Assembly: GCA_964355975.1 (NCBI GenBank)
Contig: CAYHFW010000002.1
Coordinates: forward strand, 124,001 to 188,000
Length of the DNA: 64,000 nt
Direction: 5' to 3'
From: F1-60-MAGs104 sp964355975
GTDB lineage: Bacteria > Planctomycetota > Phycisphaerae > Phycisphaerales > SM1A02
Shown here piece by piece: positions 35,738 through 44,929 of the stretch. Under the pieces are notes generated by a model that worked only from the letters and a program-made list of their open reading frames with translations, ran no database searches and had not been told where the DNA came from. Position 1 is the first letter of the stretch. Every line of letters starts with the position of its first letter. The translations under genes were made by a program, and so were the position numbers.

Positions 35738-37302
35738 ACCCGGTTCCGCGCGTACTCATGCTTGGCTGGGAGTTCCCTCCGTTTATCACGGGTGGGCTTG
35801 GCACCGCATGCCACGGGCTCACGCGTGGACTCACAAAGGCTGGATGCGATATCACGTTTGCGCTCCCTCGGTCGATCGATCGGTCGCACTCGTCGCATGT
35901 CCGCCTGCTCTCGCCCGCGAGTGAAGTCGCAGAGCCTGCTGCGTGGACGGCACCACCCGAGGGTCATGTGCTTGAGTCCGTCCCGCTCATCCAAGAGCCA
36001 GAATTCGAAGAAGTGAAGCGCGTCCAACTGCGACGCATCGAACTGCTCAGCCAAGGAACACCAGAGCGCATTCGCATCCTTGACTTGCCAGCAATGCAAC
36101 AGAGCGCGTACTGCTCGCAGAGTGCGCGTGCGGGAGTCGTTGAAGTGATCGCGGGGAGCGATCCAGTGCTTGCCCAGCACATCGACTCGATGACCGACGC
36201 AGAGTTTCACGATTACTTCAATGCGCTTCAATCGCAGCGACTCGATGAGGGCTCACCGATCGATGTTGCGATTCGACGCGCGCTTCCTGAGGCAATTCGC
36301 GGCGAGCAATCGACCGCGCACAGGGCCGCTGCCCCCACGGGTGGCTACGAGGGCGATCTCATTCTTGAAGCTGAGCGCTACGCCCACTTTTGTGTGCGTG
36401 CTGCGCAGAAACTTCCGTTCGACATCATCCATGCGCATGACTGGCTGACCTATCCCGCAGGCATTGCGCTCGCGCGCCTCACAGGTCGACCGCTCGTCGT
36501 GCATGTGCACGCCACTGAGTTTGATCGATCGGGCGATCACGTCAATCAAGCGGTCTACAACATCGAACGACGCGGAATGCACGCGGCTGTGCGCGTGCTC
36601 GCTGTGAGCATGCTCACTCGCAACTTGCTCGTCAACCGATATGGCATCTCTCCTGCAAAGATTGATGTCGTCTACAACGGTGTTGACCTCGAGCCTTCTG
36701 CGTACGGAATCAAGCGCATCGAACGCAGCGAACGCATCGTGCTCTACTTCGGACGCATCACGATGCAGAAGGGCCCCGAGTATTTCGTGCGTGCCGCAAA
36801 GCGCGTGCTCGACGTCGAAGAGAATGTGCGATTCGTCGTTGCCGGATCGGGCGACCAAGCAACACAGATGATCGAAATGGCTGCAGAACTCGGCATCGGA
36901 GGACGCATGACGTTTACTGGGTTCTTGCGCGGCAAGGACATTCAGCGCGTCTTCTCGCTCGCCGACCTCTATGTCATGCCGAGCGTTTCAGAACCATTCG
37001 GGATCGCACCGCTCGAAGCGATGGGACATCGCGTGCCAGTGATCATCAGTCGAAACTCAGGCGTCTCGGAAGTGCTCACCCATGCGCTCAAGGTGAACTT
37101 TTGGGATGTCGATGAGATCGCGAACAAGATCGTTGCCGTCTTGCGCCATCCGCCGCTGCGCGCCGAACTGCGCGACCGTGGATTGTTTGAAGTTCGCGGA
37201 ATCACCTGGGATGGCGCCGCGAAGCGCTGCCTCGACAGTTACGCGAAAGCGTTGTCGGCCTTGCATTCCGACACGATTCGACGCGCCGCCGTCGCACATT
37301 GA
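35734..37302 (+). CDS. Glycosyltransferase family 4 (glycogen-synthase-like start)
   Basis: 522 residues, start TTG at 35734 overlapping the previous stop; the next ATG (35758) would remove the conserved first strand PRVLMLGWEFPP. The N-terminal GT-B domain begins LGWEFPPFITGGLGTACHGL, the glycine-rich loop of ADP/UDP-glucose-using starch and glycogen synthases and their GT4 relatives, followed by IIHAHDWLTYPAGIALA. The C-terminal domain has VLYFGRITMQKGPEYFVRAA, VVAGSGDQATQMIEMA and the EX7E region SEPFGIAPLEAMGHRVPVI. About 100 residues between the first strands and the HAHDW motif are unusual and rich in charged helices. Likely product: glycogen or another intracellular glucan or glycoconjugate; not decidable here. 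Confidence 0.88.
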   Translation: MNPVPRVLMLGWEFPPFITGGLGTACHGLTRGLTKAGCDITFALPRSIDRSHSSHVRLLSPASEVAEPAAWTAPPEGHVLESVPLIQEPEFEEVKRVQLRRIELLSQGTPERIRILDLPAMQQSAYCSQSARAGVVEVIAGSDPVLAQHIDSMTDAEFHDYFNALQSQRLDEGSPIDVAIRRALPEAIRGEQSTAHRAAAPTGGYEGDLILEAERYAHFCVRAAQKLPFDIIHAHDWLTYPAGIALARLTGRPLVVHVHATEFDRSGDHVNQAVYNIERRGMHAAVRVLAVSMLTRNLLVNRYGISPAKIDVVYNGVDLEPSAYGIKRIERSERIVLYFGRITMQKGPEYFVRAAKRVLDVEENVRFVVAGSGDQATQMIEMAAELGIGGRMTFTGFLRGKDIQRVFSLADLYVMPSVSEPFGIAPLEAMGHRVPVIISRNSGVSEVLTHALKVNFWDVDEIANKIVAVLRHPPLRAELRDRGLFEVRGITWDGAAKRCLDSYAKALSALHSDTIRRAAVAH

Positions 37303-37330
37303 GTGCGCATTCCTATACTTGCTGACCTCT

Positions 37331-40300
37331 ATGGGTCTGTTTACACGCCGCAAGCCGTCTGCGACCAAAGCGCCGCAGCACCCTGTCCACACCGCCCCCA
37401 CCAACACCGATGCGCAGACGCCTCCCGCGCCCCTCGCTGGTGACGCGCAACTCGAATCACAGGCGCAAACACACGCGCTTTCAATCCTGAACGCAGCACG
37501 CGACGACCGCGCAGGCGTGCTCAGCGCAGCATTCTGGTCAGACAAACTGATGGCGTGGTCGATGAAAGATGCAGAGTTCAAAGTGCAACTCTTTCACTTC
37601 GTCGATTGCTTTCCCGCGCTCAAATCATCTGATGCGATCTACGACCACCTCGTCGATTTCATGTCGAAGCCTGGGCTCAGCGTGCCTCCTGGACTCGACA
37701 TGGGATTGCGTGCGGGCGGTCTCGCCAAAGGACTCGTCGCCAAGACGATGGCGGGACAGATCGAATCGATGGCGAGCAAGTTCATCGCTGGGCGCGATGC
37801 CAAGAGCGCCCTACCAACCTTGAAGAAACTCTGGTCGGATGGAATGGCATTCAGTGTCGACCTGCTCGGCGAAGCGTGCTTGAGCGATGAAGAGGCGCAG
37901 ATGTACCGGGCGAAGTACATCGATCTCATCAGCAACCTTCCGAACGAAGTCGCACTCTGGGCTCCCAACGCGCGCCTTGAGAGCGACCACCTCGGATCGA
38001 TCCCACGCACGAATGTCTCGATCAAGATTTCGTCGCTCTTTGCGCGCACCGATCCAATTGATTTTTCGGGTTCGCTCACGGGACTCATCGATGCGCTCAC
38101 TCCGATTCTTCAACGAGCGCAGAAACATGGGGTGTTCGTCAACTTCGACATGGAGCACCACGCGTTCAAAGACTTGACGCTTGATCTCTTTATGCAGTGT
38201 TGCGAGCGCGTGCCCTTCGAGGCGGGCCTCGCGATGCAGGCGTATCTGCGAAGCGGCGAATCTGATGCGCAGCGGATCATCGATTGGTCAAAGCGCACAG
38301 GGCGCGTCGTCACGGTGCGGCTCGTCAAGGGTGCCTACTGGGATTCCGAGACGATTCACGCAGAACAGTCTGGATGGCCCGTTCCCGTCTGGGGAGCCAA
38401 GCGCGACACCGATGCGTGCTTCGAGCGGATGGCGCAGCGTTTCATCGCGTCGACGCCCCACACGGTTGGGGTGGGCGGAGTCAAACTCGCGCTCGGAACA
38501 CACAATGCACGCTCGATCGGCGCAGCGCTTGCGATGGTCGAACGCGCTGGCCTTCCGACATCGGCGATCGAACTGCAGATGCTTCATGGAATGGCGGACG
38601 CGATGAAATCAGTCGCGATCGCGCGCGGACTGCGGCTGCGCGAGTATCTGCCCGTGGGCGAGATGATTCCGGGGATGGCCTATCTCGTGCGCCGACTGCT
38701 CGAGAACACGAGTAACGAGAGTTGGCTTCGAAGTGGTTTTTCAGATGGCGCCGACGCCGCAGCACTCGTTGCAAGCCCACACCGAACGACTGGCATTGGC
38801 TCTGGCACAGATGATGGGCTCAAGAGAACGAGGCAAGGGCCTGAACGTCATGTGCTGAGTCGGTCGCATCCAGACATTGCCGATGGGCGACCGTTTTTTA
38901 CGGAACCTCTGCGAGACTTCTCGAACCGCGCGCAGCGTGAGACGTTTGCGGCGGCCGTCGGCAAGTCGACTGTTGCTGTTGTCGCAAATGACACGACTGT
39001 TGAAGCTGCTCTGCAAACCGTCGAGCGATTGCACCGCGCGTTCCCGGCGTGGCGCGATACTCCGTTGACGGCGCGCGCGGCGGTGCTTGTTCGTGCCGCG
39101 GCTGCGATGCGTGCACGACGCGATGAACTTTGCGGCATCATTATTCGCGAAGCGGGCAAGACGTGGCGCGAGGCAGACGGCGACGTCTGCGAAGCGATCG
39201 ACTTCTGTGAGTACTACGCACGCGAGGCTGCGCAACTCTTCGATCCTCGACGGCTCGGTTCATTCACAGGCGAACTCAACGAAGAGTGGTTTCAACCGCG
39301 CGGTGTCGCGGCCGTGATCAGTCCGTGGAACTTTCCACTTGCGATCTGCTGCGGCATGACTGTCGCGGCGTTGGTCACCGGAAACACGGTCATTGTCAAA
39401 CCTGCCGAGCAGACGCCGTTTATCGCGAAAGTGATGTGCGAAATTCTCTGGGCCGCAGGCGCTCCGAAGGATGCCCTCGCTTTTTGCGCAGGGCTCGGCG
39501 AAACCGTCGGCGCAGCGCTTGTGCGCGATCCACGCATCGCGCTCATTGCATTCACTGGATCAAAGGGCGTTGGGCTCGACATCGTCGAGGCATCGGGGCG
39601 TACTCCAGCGAATCAAGAGTTCGTCAAGAAGGTCGTTTGTGAAATGGGTGGCAAGAACGCGATCATCGTCGACGAAAGCGCAGATCTCGATGAAGCCGTC
39701 GTTGCAGTTCGCCAATCTGCGTTTGGCTTTTCTGGACAAAAGTGCTCAGCGTGCAGTCGCGTGATCGTCGTTGGGAGTGCGCACGACGGCTTCCTGCACC
39801 GCCTCATCGAAGCCACACGAACGCTCACCGTGGGCGATCCACTCTTGCCAGGCACCGATGTCGGTCCAGTCATCGATCGCGATGCGGCCCAGAAGATTCG
39901 CAGTTACATCGCACTCGGTGCGCGCGAAGGCAAACTTGAGATTGAACTCGCCGTGCCAGAAACACTCGAAGCACGCGTCGGAAAGCCCTTTGTCGGACCG
40001 ACCATTGTTTCTGGTATTCGTCCCGAGCATCGGCTCGCCAACGAAGAAATCTTTGGCCCAGTCCTCGCGGTCATTCATGTGCAAGACTTCGACGAGGCAC
40101 TGCGTGTCGCCAATGCGACCCAATACAAGTTGACTGGTGGCGTCTTCAGCCGCAGACCATCGAATCTCGCCAAGGCGAGGCGCGAATACCGTGTGGGCAA
40201 CCTCTATCTCAACCGTGCGATCACAGGTGCGCTTGTCGGACGGCAACCCTTCGGTGGATTCGGCATGAGCGGCGTCGGAAGCAAGGCCGGCGGAGCGCAC

Positions 40301-40378
40301 TACCTCTTGCAGTTCGTCGAACCGCGAACGGTGTGCGAGAACACGATGCGCCGTGGATTCGCTCCAGGGCTCGAGTGA
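37331..40378 (+). CDS. putA: Bifunctional proline dehydrogenase / L-glutamate-gamma-semialdehyde dehydrogenase
   Basis: 1015 residues from ATG 37331; the frame is open upstream into the glycosyltransferase gene, but the family-like start is here. It oxidises proline to P5C (FAD) and P5C to glutamate (NAD+). Proline dehydrogenase barrel (about 75-500): IKISSLFARTDP, VRLVKGAYWDSET and the C-terminal EYLPVGEMIPGMAYLVRRL. Aldehyde dehydrogenase (about 520-1000): ISPWNFPLAICCGM, AFTGSKGVGLDI, CEMGGKNAIIVDESADLDE, the catalytic Cys in FSGQKCSACSRV and EEIFGPVLAV. There is no N-terminal ribbon-helix-helix DNA-binding domain, so it is not an autorepressor. A TATACT hexamer at 37314 may be a -10 element, but no matching -35 was seen. 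Confidence 0.96.
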   Translation: MGLFTRRKPSATKAPQHPVHTAPTNTDAQTPPAPLAGDAQLESQAQTHALSILNAARDDRAGVLSAAFWSDKLMAWSMKDAEFKVQLFHFVDCFPALKSSDAIYDHLVDFMSKPGLSVPPGLDMGLRAGGLAKGLVAKTMAGQIESMASKFIAGRDAKSALPTLKKLWSDGMAFSVDLLGEACLSDEEAQMYRAKYIDLISNLPNEVALWAPNARLESDHLGSIPRTNVSIKISSLFARTDPIDFSGSLTGLIDALTPILQRAQKHGVFVNFDMEHHAFKDLTLDLFMQCCERVPFEAGLAMQAYLRSGESDAQRIIDWSKRTGRVVTVRLVKGAYWDSETIHAEQSGWPVPVWGAKRDTDACFERMAQRFIASTPHTVGVGGVKLALGTHNARSIGAALAMVERAGLPTSAIELQMLHGMADAMKSVAIARGLRLREYLPVGEMIPGMAYLVRRLLENTSNESWLRSGFSDGADAAALVASPHRTTGIGSGTDDGLKRTRQGPERHVLSRSHPDIADGRPFFTEPLRDFSNRAQRETFAAAVGKSTVAVVANDTTVEAALQTVERLHRAFPAWRDTPLTARAAVLVRAAAAMRARRDELCGIIIREAGKTWREADGDVCEAIDFCEYYAREAAQLFDPRRLGSFTGELNEEWFQPRGVAAVISPWNFPLAICCGMTVAALVTGNTVIVKPAEQTPFIAKVMCEILWAAGAPKDALAFCAGLGETVGAALVRDPRIALIAFTGSKGVGLDIVEASGRTPANQEFVKKVVCEMGGKNAIIVDESADLDEAVVAVRQSAFGFSGQKCSACSRVIVVGSAHDGFLHRLIEATRTLTVGDPLLPGTDVGPVIDRDAAQKIRSYIALGAREGKLEIELAVPETLEARVGKPFVGPTIVSGIRPEHRLANEEIFGPVLAVIHVQDFDEALRVANATQYKLTGGVFSRRPSNLAKARREYRVGNLYLNRAITGALVGRQPFGGFGMSGVGSKAGGAHYLLQFVEPRTVCENTMRRGFAPGLE

Positions 40379-40385
40379 CCAGTCG

Positions 40386-41966
40386 CTACCGGCCGCCGAG
40401 CGTTCGATATTGAATCGCCTCAGCGACGCAGACTGCGCTGATTTCGCTCTCATCCGCAAGGTCCGCAATTGTGCGCGCAACGCGACGAATCTTGTCGTGT
40501 GCACGCGCGCTGAGACCGAGTTCGTCGAGGCCATTGGTCAGAAGGTCTGCTGCCCGCCCATCGAGTTGGCAGTGTCGATCAAGTACTTCAGTCGCGAGCC
40601 TCGCATTTGGAGTTGCGCCTTGCCGCGCAAACGCCAACGCCCGCGCGCGCAGCACCTGCGCACGCATCGATGTGCTCTCGCTGCTCGGCTTCAATCGCGC
40701 CAGATCACGCGCGCTCACGCGGCGCACCTCGACATGCAAATCAATGCGGTCGAGAATTGGTCCTGAGATGCGGCCCAGATAGTCATTCATCGCGCGCGCA
40801 CCCCCAGCGCCTGCAATGCGGTCTCCGCGAGATGTCGGGTTCATCGCGGCCACCAGCATCGTCATCGCCGGCCAGCGAATCGATCCGATCGCGCGCGCAA
40901 TCGAGACGACTCCACCCTCAAGTGGCTCACGCAGCGCTTCGAGAACATCGCGACGAAACTCAGGCAGCTCATCGAGAAAGAGAACGCCGTGATGGGCAAG
41001 CGTGATCTCGCCAGGGCGCCCACTGGGCCCTCCGCCCACGATTGCTGTCGCGCTCGCGCCGTGGTGTGGGGCGCGAATCGGTCTTGGAATCGCGAGCTTT
41101 CCAGCGCGAATCGCTTGCGTGCAATCGAGTCCTGCACACGACCCAATGCGCATCACTTCGAGCGCTTCTTCCGCGCGCAGTGGAGGAAGAATGCCCGCAA
41201 GTGCGCGCACCAACATCGTCTTGCCACATCCAGCAGGGCCGAGCAAGAGCGCGTTGTGCCCTCCCGCGGCAGCAATCAGCATTGCACGCTTCGCGACCGC
41301 TTGCCCTTTGATCTCACGAAAGTCCACCGGGGTCAGCACCAAACTCTCACACGCATCGTGCGCGTCATGCGCCTCGCGTGCTGCAGACGATGGGTCGGAT
41401 TGCACCTCGCCCATCGGACGACTCTCCTCCGATGGCTGCCATTCGCCGCGAAAGAACTCGACGACTTCGCCCAGCGTGCGTGCCCCAACAACGCGCACAT
41501 CGGGAACAAGCGATGCCTCGATCGCGTTCTCTACTGGCAGGATGATCCCACGACCATGCGCACGCGCAAGCAGCGCCGCACTCACAGCTCCACGAATTGG
41601 TCGCAGGCGTCCATCGAGCGCGAGTTCACCTGCGACCAACCATTTGCTTGATTCTGGCGCAGCGTCACGTTTCGGTTCTGCCGTGCCCGATGCAAACAGC
41701 AATCCCATGGCGATTGGAAGGTCGTAAACCGGCCCTTCCTTGCGTGTTCCAGCAGGGGCAAGATTGACCACAACGTGATGGCGCGGCACCTCATACCCCG
41801 ATGCTTCGATCGCGCGCCGCACGCGCTCAACAGACTCACGGATCGCCGCGTCCGGCAATCCAACGACACAGATCTGCGGCAATCCATGGGGAGAAATGTG
41901 CACTTCGACTTCGCACGCGAGTGCGTCGATTCCGCGAAGCATGAATGCGTGAACGAGTGCGTGCAT
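40386..41966 (-). CDS. comM: YifB/ComM-family Mg-chelatase-like AAA+ ATPase
   Basis: 526 residues. ComM-type proteins are hexameric helicases promoting branch migration of incoming DNA during natural transformation. Seen: the N-terminal ChlI-like domain (SPHGLPQICVVGLPDAAIRESVERVR, shown here only as its landmarks VVGLPD and ERVRRAIEASGY), then AAA+ Walker A GPAGCGKTMLVRALAG, APHHGASATAIVGGG, Walker B VLFLDELPEFRRDVLEALR, sensor region AAMNPTSRGDR and the C-terminal domain with SARAHDKIRRVARTIADL. The RIDLHVEVRRVS strand is typical. It converges with putA (7 bases between stops) and is divergent from the TauE-like gene. Presence suggests, but does not prove, competence. Confidence 0.93.
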   Translation of the reverse strand: MHALVHAFMLRGIDALACEVEVHISPHGLPQICVVGLPDAAIRESVERVRRAIEASGYEVPRHHVVVNLAPAGTRKEGPVYDLPIAMGLLFASGTAEPKRDAAPESSKWLVAGELALDGRLRPIRGAVSAALLARAHGRGIILPVENAIEASLVPDVRVVGARTLGEVVEFFRGEWQPSEESRPMGEVQSDPSSAAREAHDAHDACESLVLTPVDFREIKGQAVAKRAMLIAAAGGHNALLLGPAGCGKTMLVRALAGILPPLRAEEALEVMRIGSCAGLDCTQAIRAGKLAIPRPIRAPHHGASATAIVGGGPSGRPGEITLAHHGVLFLDELPEFRRDVLEALREPLEGGVVSIARAIGSIRWPAMTMLVAAMNPTSRGDRIAGAGGARAMNDYLGRISGPILDRIDLHVEVRRVSARDLARLKPSSESTSMRAQVLRARALAFARQGATPNARLATEVLDRHCQLDGRAADLLTNGLDELGLSARAHDKIRRVARTIADLADESEISAVCVAEAIQYRTLGGR

Positions 41967-42044
41967 GCAGGCAACCTATCGGTGCGCCGTGCGATTTCGA
42001 CAAACCAGACCCTTTTTCTGTATCGTCCTCTTTCGAGTTGTCAT

Positions 42045-42863
42045 TTGGATTTCACAACCCTTCTCATCACAATTGCCATTGGATGCATCGGCGGCATCTT
42101 CGGCGGGCTGTTTGGCGTCGGTGGCGGAATCGTGATCATTCCGCTGCTCACGCTCGCGCAGGGCAGTAATCCACAGCTCTATCAGGCGGCCAGCCTTGTC
42201 GCAGCATTTTTGGTGAGCCTCGGCAGTATTCCTGCGCACGTGCGCGCAAAGGCAATCCAGTGGACCTTCGCATGGCGCACGATTCCAATCTCGATCTGCG
42301 CCGTTGCCGTTGGGGTGTACATCTCGAACAGCATCACAAGCCCAGTCGTGCTTGAGCGAATCTTCGCCGTATTTCTGCTCTATGTCGCAGCGGCTGAAGT
42401 CTGGGCACGACTCAAACCGAGTTCGCACGCTTCGACCACACAATCCGCCGAGCAACCAGCACGCACAGGATGGAAACCTGCGGCGATCGTTGGCTCTCTG
42501 ATGGGAATCCTTGCTGGACTGCTTGGCGTTGGGGGTGGCGTCATTGCGGTGCCGCTCATGCGCTCCGTCAATCACTTCTCGCTGCGCACCACGATCGCAA
42601 CAAGCGCGTTCATGGTCCTTCCCACCGTGATCGCTGGAGCGATTCTGAAGTTTTCGACGCTCTCGGAGGTGGTCGATCCGCAAGGCAATCCGATCACGAT
42701 GAATGCAGCGCTCTGGCTGGCTGCCGCACTCGCACCTGGGGCATATCTCTGTGCACGAGTGGGCGCAAGTCTTGTGCACAAACTTCCAGCGAAGCACCTC
42801 GCCGTCGCATTCGCCTTGCTCTGCGTTGCGCTTTCGATTCGGATGATTGGAATCAGATTCTAG
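42045..42863 (+). CDS. TauE/SafE-family membrane permease
   Basis: 272 residues with a TTG start at 42045 (LDFTTLLITIAIG). No in-frame ATG is usable, because the only ones lie inside comM on the other strand; a GTG at 41982 is the alternative. Two homologous halves each carry the family signature: GGIFGGLFGVGGGIVIIPLL (first) and GILAGLLGVGGGVIAVPLM (second). About eight membrane helices. TauE/SafE proteins export sulfite, sulfoacetate or related organosulfur anions, but many members have unknown substrates and the neighbours give no hint. The VTT-family gene starts 29 bases downstream and may be co-transcribed. Confidence 0.88.
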   Translation: MDFTTLLITIAIGCIGGIFGGLFGVGGGIVIIPLLTLAQGSNPQLYQAASLVAAFLVSLGSIPAHVRAKAIQWTFAWRTIPISICAVAVGVYISNSITSPVVLERIFAVFLLYVAAAEVWARLKPSSHASTTQSAEQPARTGWKPAAIVGSLMGILAGLLGVGGGVIAVPLMRSVNHFSLRTTIATSAFMVLPTVIAGAILKFSTLSEVVDPQGNPITMNAALWLAAALAPGAYLCARVGASLVHKLPAKHLAVAFALLCVALSIRMIGIRF

Positions 42864-42892
42864 AGTCGCACACTCGAAGCCAACGCGCAATC

Positions 42893-43666
42893 ATGAACGA
42901 GCAAACCCAACAACTCATCGATCGATTCCATCACCTTGCCCCCTGGCGACGCAAAGCGGTGTTCATCTTGGGCGCGCTCTGGATCACCGTTCCACCGCTC
43001 ATGGGATTCTGGCTGATCGCGAAACTGGGCCCTGTGGGCGATTGGTTGCGCGCACGCCCTGAAGATGGCGTTGCGATTTTCGTTGCGGTCTTCGCAGTGA
43101 CCGCTGGCATCGGAGTGCTCCCAACCTACGCACAGGCCATTTTGGGTGGATGGGTGTTCGGCGCTACGACAGGTTCTGCCGCATCGATGTGCGGGCTCGT
43201 TTCTGCGACCGCGATCGGCTTCTTTCTTGCCCGATTCATCAGCGGCGGCACCGTGATTGCGCTCGTCGACAGCAATCCGCGCGGCGCTGTGGTACGCAAA
43301 GCGCTCGTTGATGCGAGTCAGAGCAAGACATTCTTCTTGATCACCCTCTTGCGACTACCACCCAATTCGCCCTTCGCTTTCGCAAACCTTGCGATGGGTG
43401 CCGGAGGCGTGCGGCCCCTGCCGTTACTCGCAGGCACAGCACTTGGGATGCTCCCACGCACAATCGTCACATGCACCGCCGCCGCGACGGCCGCGTCAAC
43501 CGGTGCGCACGACATTCAGCAGCTCGTCGTTGAGAAGGGTTGGATCGGCCTCGCAATTGGCTTGGTCACGCTGTTCGTCGTGATGATGATCATCGCTGCA
43601 ATCGCACGCAAAGAACTGAGGCGCGCGGGCCTCATGCCCGACGCGAAGAAATCAGTTCGCCCCTGA
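42893..43666 (+). CDS. VTT-domain membrane protein (TVP38/TMEM64, DedA-like)
   Basis: 257 residues from ATG 42893. Membrane segments at about 22-45 (AVFILGALWITVPPLMGFW), 63-85 (AIFVAVFAVTAGIGVLPTY), 95-120 and 225-245. The VTT core shows GGWVFGATTGSAASMCG, TAIGFFLARFISG and LLRLPPNSPFAFANLAMGA, where the Arg-containing re-entrant loop LLRLPPxxPF is characteristic. Recent work links the wider DedA/VTT superfamily to lipid scrambling or lipid-carrier recycling; the precise role of TVP38-type bacterial members is not settled. Two bases separate its stop from the convergent lipoprotein gene. Confidence 0.9.
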   Translation: MNEQTQQLIDRFHHLAPWRRKAVFILGALWITVPPLMGFWLIAKLGPVGDWLRARPEDGVAIFVAVFAVTAGIGVLPTYAQAILGGWVFGATTGSAASMCGLVSATAIGFFLARFISGGTVIALVDSNPRGAVVRKALVDASQSKTFFLITLLRLPPNSPFAFANLAMGAGGVRPLPLLAGTALGMLPRTIVTCTAAATAASTGAHDIQQLVVEKGWIGLAIGLVTLFVVMMIIAAIARKELRRAGLMPDAKKSVRP

Positions 43667-43668
43667 CT

Positions 43669-44190
43669 TCACGGCGTCTTCGTTGGCTCGCGTGCGCTAG
43701 GAGCCTCGAGCGCAGTTCCTTTTGCAGAAGCTGTCGCATCAGCCGCAGCAGGCTCGACGCGCGTCGACTGCGCCAAGCGCGAATCGATCTCTTCGAAGAA
43801 GTGGTCGGTCTGCTTCCAGAATCCTGGCGAACGCAGCGTGCTGCGTGTGTCGATCACAACCTTTGGCAATCGATCATGCGTCTCGACGTGAATAGAAAGC
43901 GTCCAAGTTTCGCTTTGTCTCTGCAGCGCCGCGCCAGGAGGCGCGTGATCGCGCTTCAACTCTCGGTAGACCTCGATGCGCCCACCTGCCTCATCGACGA
44001 AGACTCCATTTTCGGTGACCATCCAGTCGGTGTAGTGCGGATGCTGCGCGGCGGCGACAGCAGCCTTCCAGAGCGCGTCGGGAGCGACTCCTGGATAGTC
44101 GCGCGATGTCGTCGTGCATCCCACGAGAGCGACGACGCACCCCAGAGAGAGCACCAGTGCACGCACACGATCACTCAAGATAATTCGCAT
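43669..44190 (-). CDS. Small lipoprotein, unknown function
   Basis: 173 residues from ATG 44190, which lies 20 bases inside the end of yebC. A longer frame begins at 44226 but would push the signal peptide inward. The signal (LVLSLGCVVALVGC) ends in a lipobox ALVGC with the lipidated Cys at residue 25. The mature part has WKAAVAAAQHPHYTDWMVTENG, RIEVYRELKRDHAPPG and TWTLSIHVETHDRLPKVVIDTR, a mixed alpha/beta fold, and an Ala/Thr/Pro tail. I do not recognise a family. It is the last gene of the nusA-infB-rbfA-yebC run and converges on the VTT gene. Confidence 0.8.
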   Translation of the reverse strand: MRIILSDRVRALVLSLGCVVALVGCTTTSRDYPGVAPDALWKAAVAAAQHPHYTDWMVTENGVFVDEAGGRIEVYRELKRDHAPPGAALQRQSETWTLSIHVETHDRLPKVVIDTRSTLRSPGFWKQTDHFFEEIDSRLAQSTRVEPAAADATASAKGTALEAPSAREPTKTP

Positions 44191-44896
44191 TCGTAAAGAC
44201 CTTCTGCACGTCATCGTGCTCTTCAAGCGCGTCGGTCAACTTCGTGATTTGCTCGCCGTGGTCTCCGTCCACATCAACCGTGGTCGACGGAACCCACGCG
44301 ACCTGTGCATCGGATGGATGCGCACCCGCACTCTCGAGCGCATCGCGCACTGTTGCGAGCGCTGCTGGCGTCGTCGTGATTTGCCAGACGCCATCTTCTG
44401 CGACGACATCCTCTGCCCCTGCAGTGATTGCGATGTCAACCGCGCGCTCCTCGTCGAGCTTCTCGCCATCCACAACGATGACTCCAAGCAACTGAAAACC
44501 GAACGCGACCGACCCTGGAACTCCAAGATTGCCGCCATTCTTGTCAAAGATCACGCGGATATCGCCCGCGGTGCGATTCAGATTCGATGTGAGGCATTCG
44601 ACGATCACCGCGACACCGCCAGCGCCATATCCCTCATACCGAATTGTGTGGAATGTCTCACCGTCGAGTCCGCCCGCCCCCTTCTTGACCGCTTTCTCAA
44701 TCGTGTCGCGTGGCATGTTCGCAGCCTTGGCATCATCGATGGCGAGGCGAAGTGCAGAGTTGAATCGCACATCTCCGCCGCCAGCACGCGCAGCGACGCT
44801 GATCGCTCGCCCACACTTCGACCACACCTTGCCGCGCTTGGCATCCACAACGGCCTTGCGGCGCTTGATGTTCTTCCATGCACTATGACCAGCCAT
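44171..44896 (-). CDS. YebC/PmpR-family protein (translation or transcription factor)
   Basis: 241 residues, normal length. It begins with the invariant MAGHSAWKNIKRRK, then VWSKCGRAISVAARAGGGD and MPRDTIEKAVKKGAG, and has the three-domain core with VIVECLTSNLNRTAGDIR and VFDKNGGNLG-like spacing (here IFDKNGGNLGVPGSVAF). YebC-type proteins were described as transcription regulators; more recent work ties YebC paralogues to relief of ribosome stalling at proline stretches. Placement directly after nusA-infB-rbfA fits a translation-linked role. A GGAG lies about 9 bases upstream of the ATG. Confidence 0.95.
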   Translation of the reverse strand: MAGHSAWKNIKRRKAVVDAKRGKVWSKCGRAISVAARAGGGDVRFNSALRLAIDDAKAANMPRDTIEKAVKKGAGGLDGETFHTIRYEGYGAGGVAVIVECLTSNLNRTAGDIRVIFDKNGGNLGVPGSVAFGFQLLGVIVVDGEKLDEERAVDIAITAGAEDVVAEDGVWQITTTPAALATVRDALESAGAHPSDAQVAWVPSTTVDVDGDHGEQITKLTDALEEHDDVQKVFTNANYLE

Positions 44897-44929
44897 ATGG
44901 GAACTCCAACAACCAGATCGCGCGATTGA

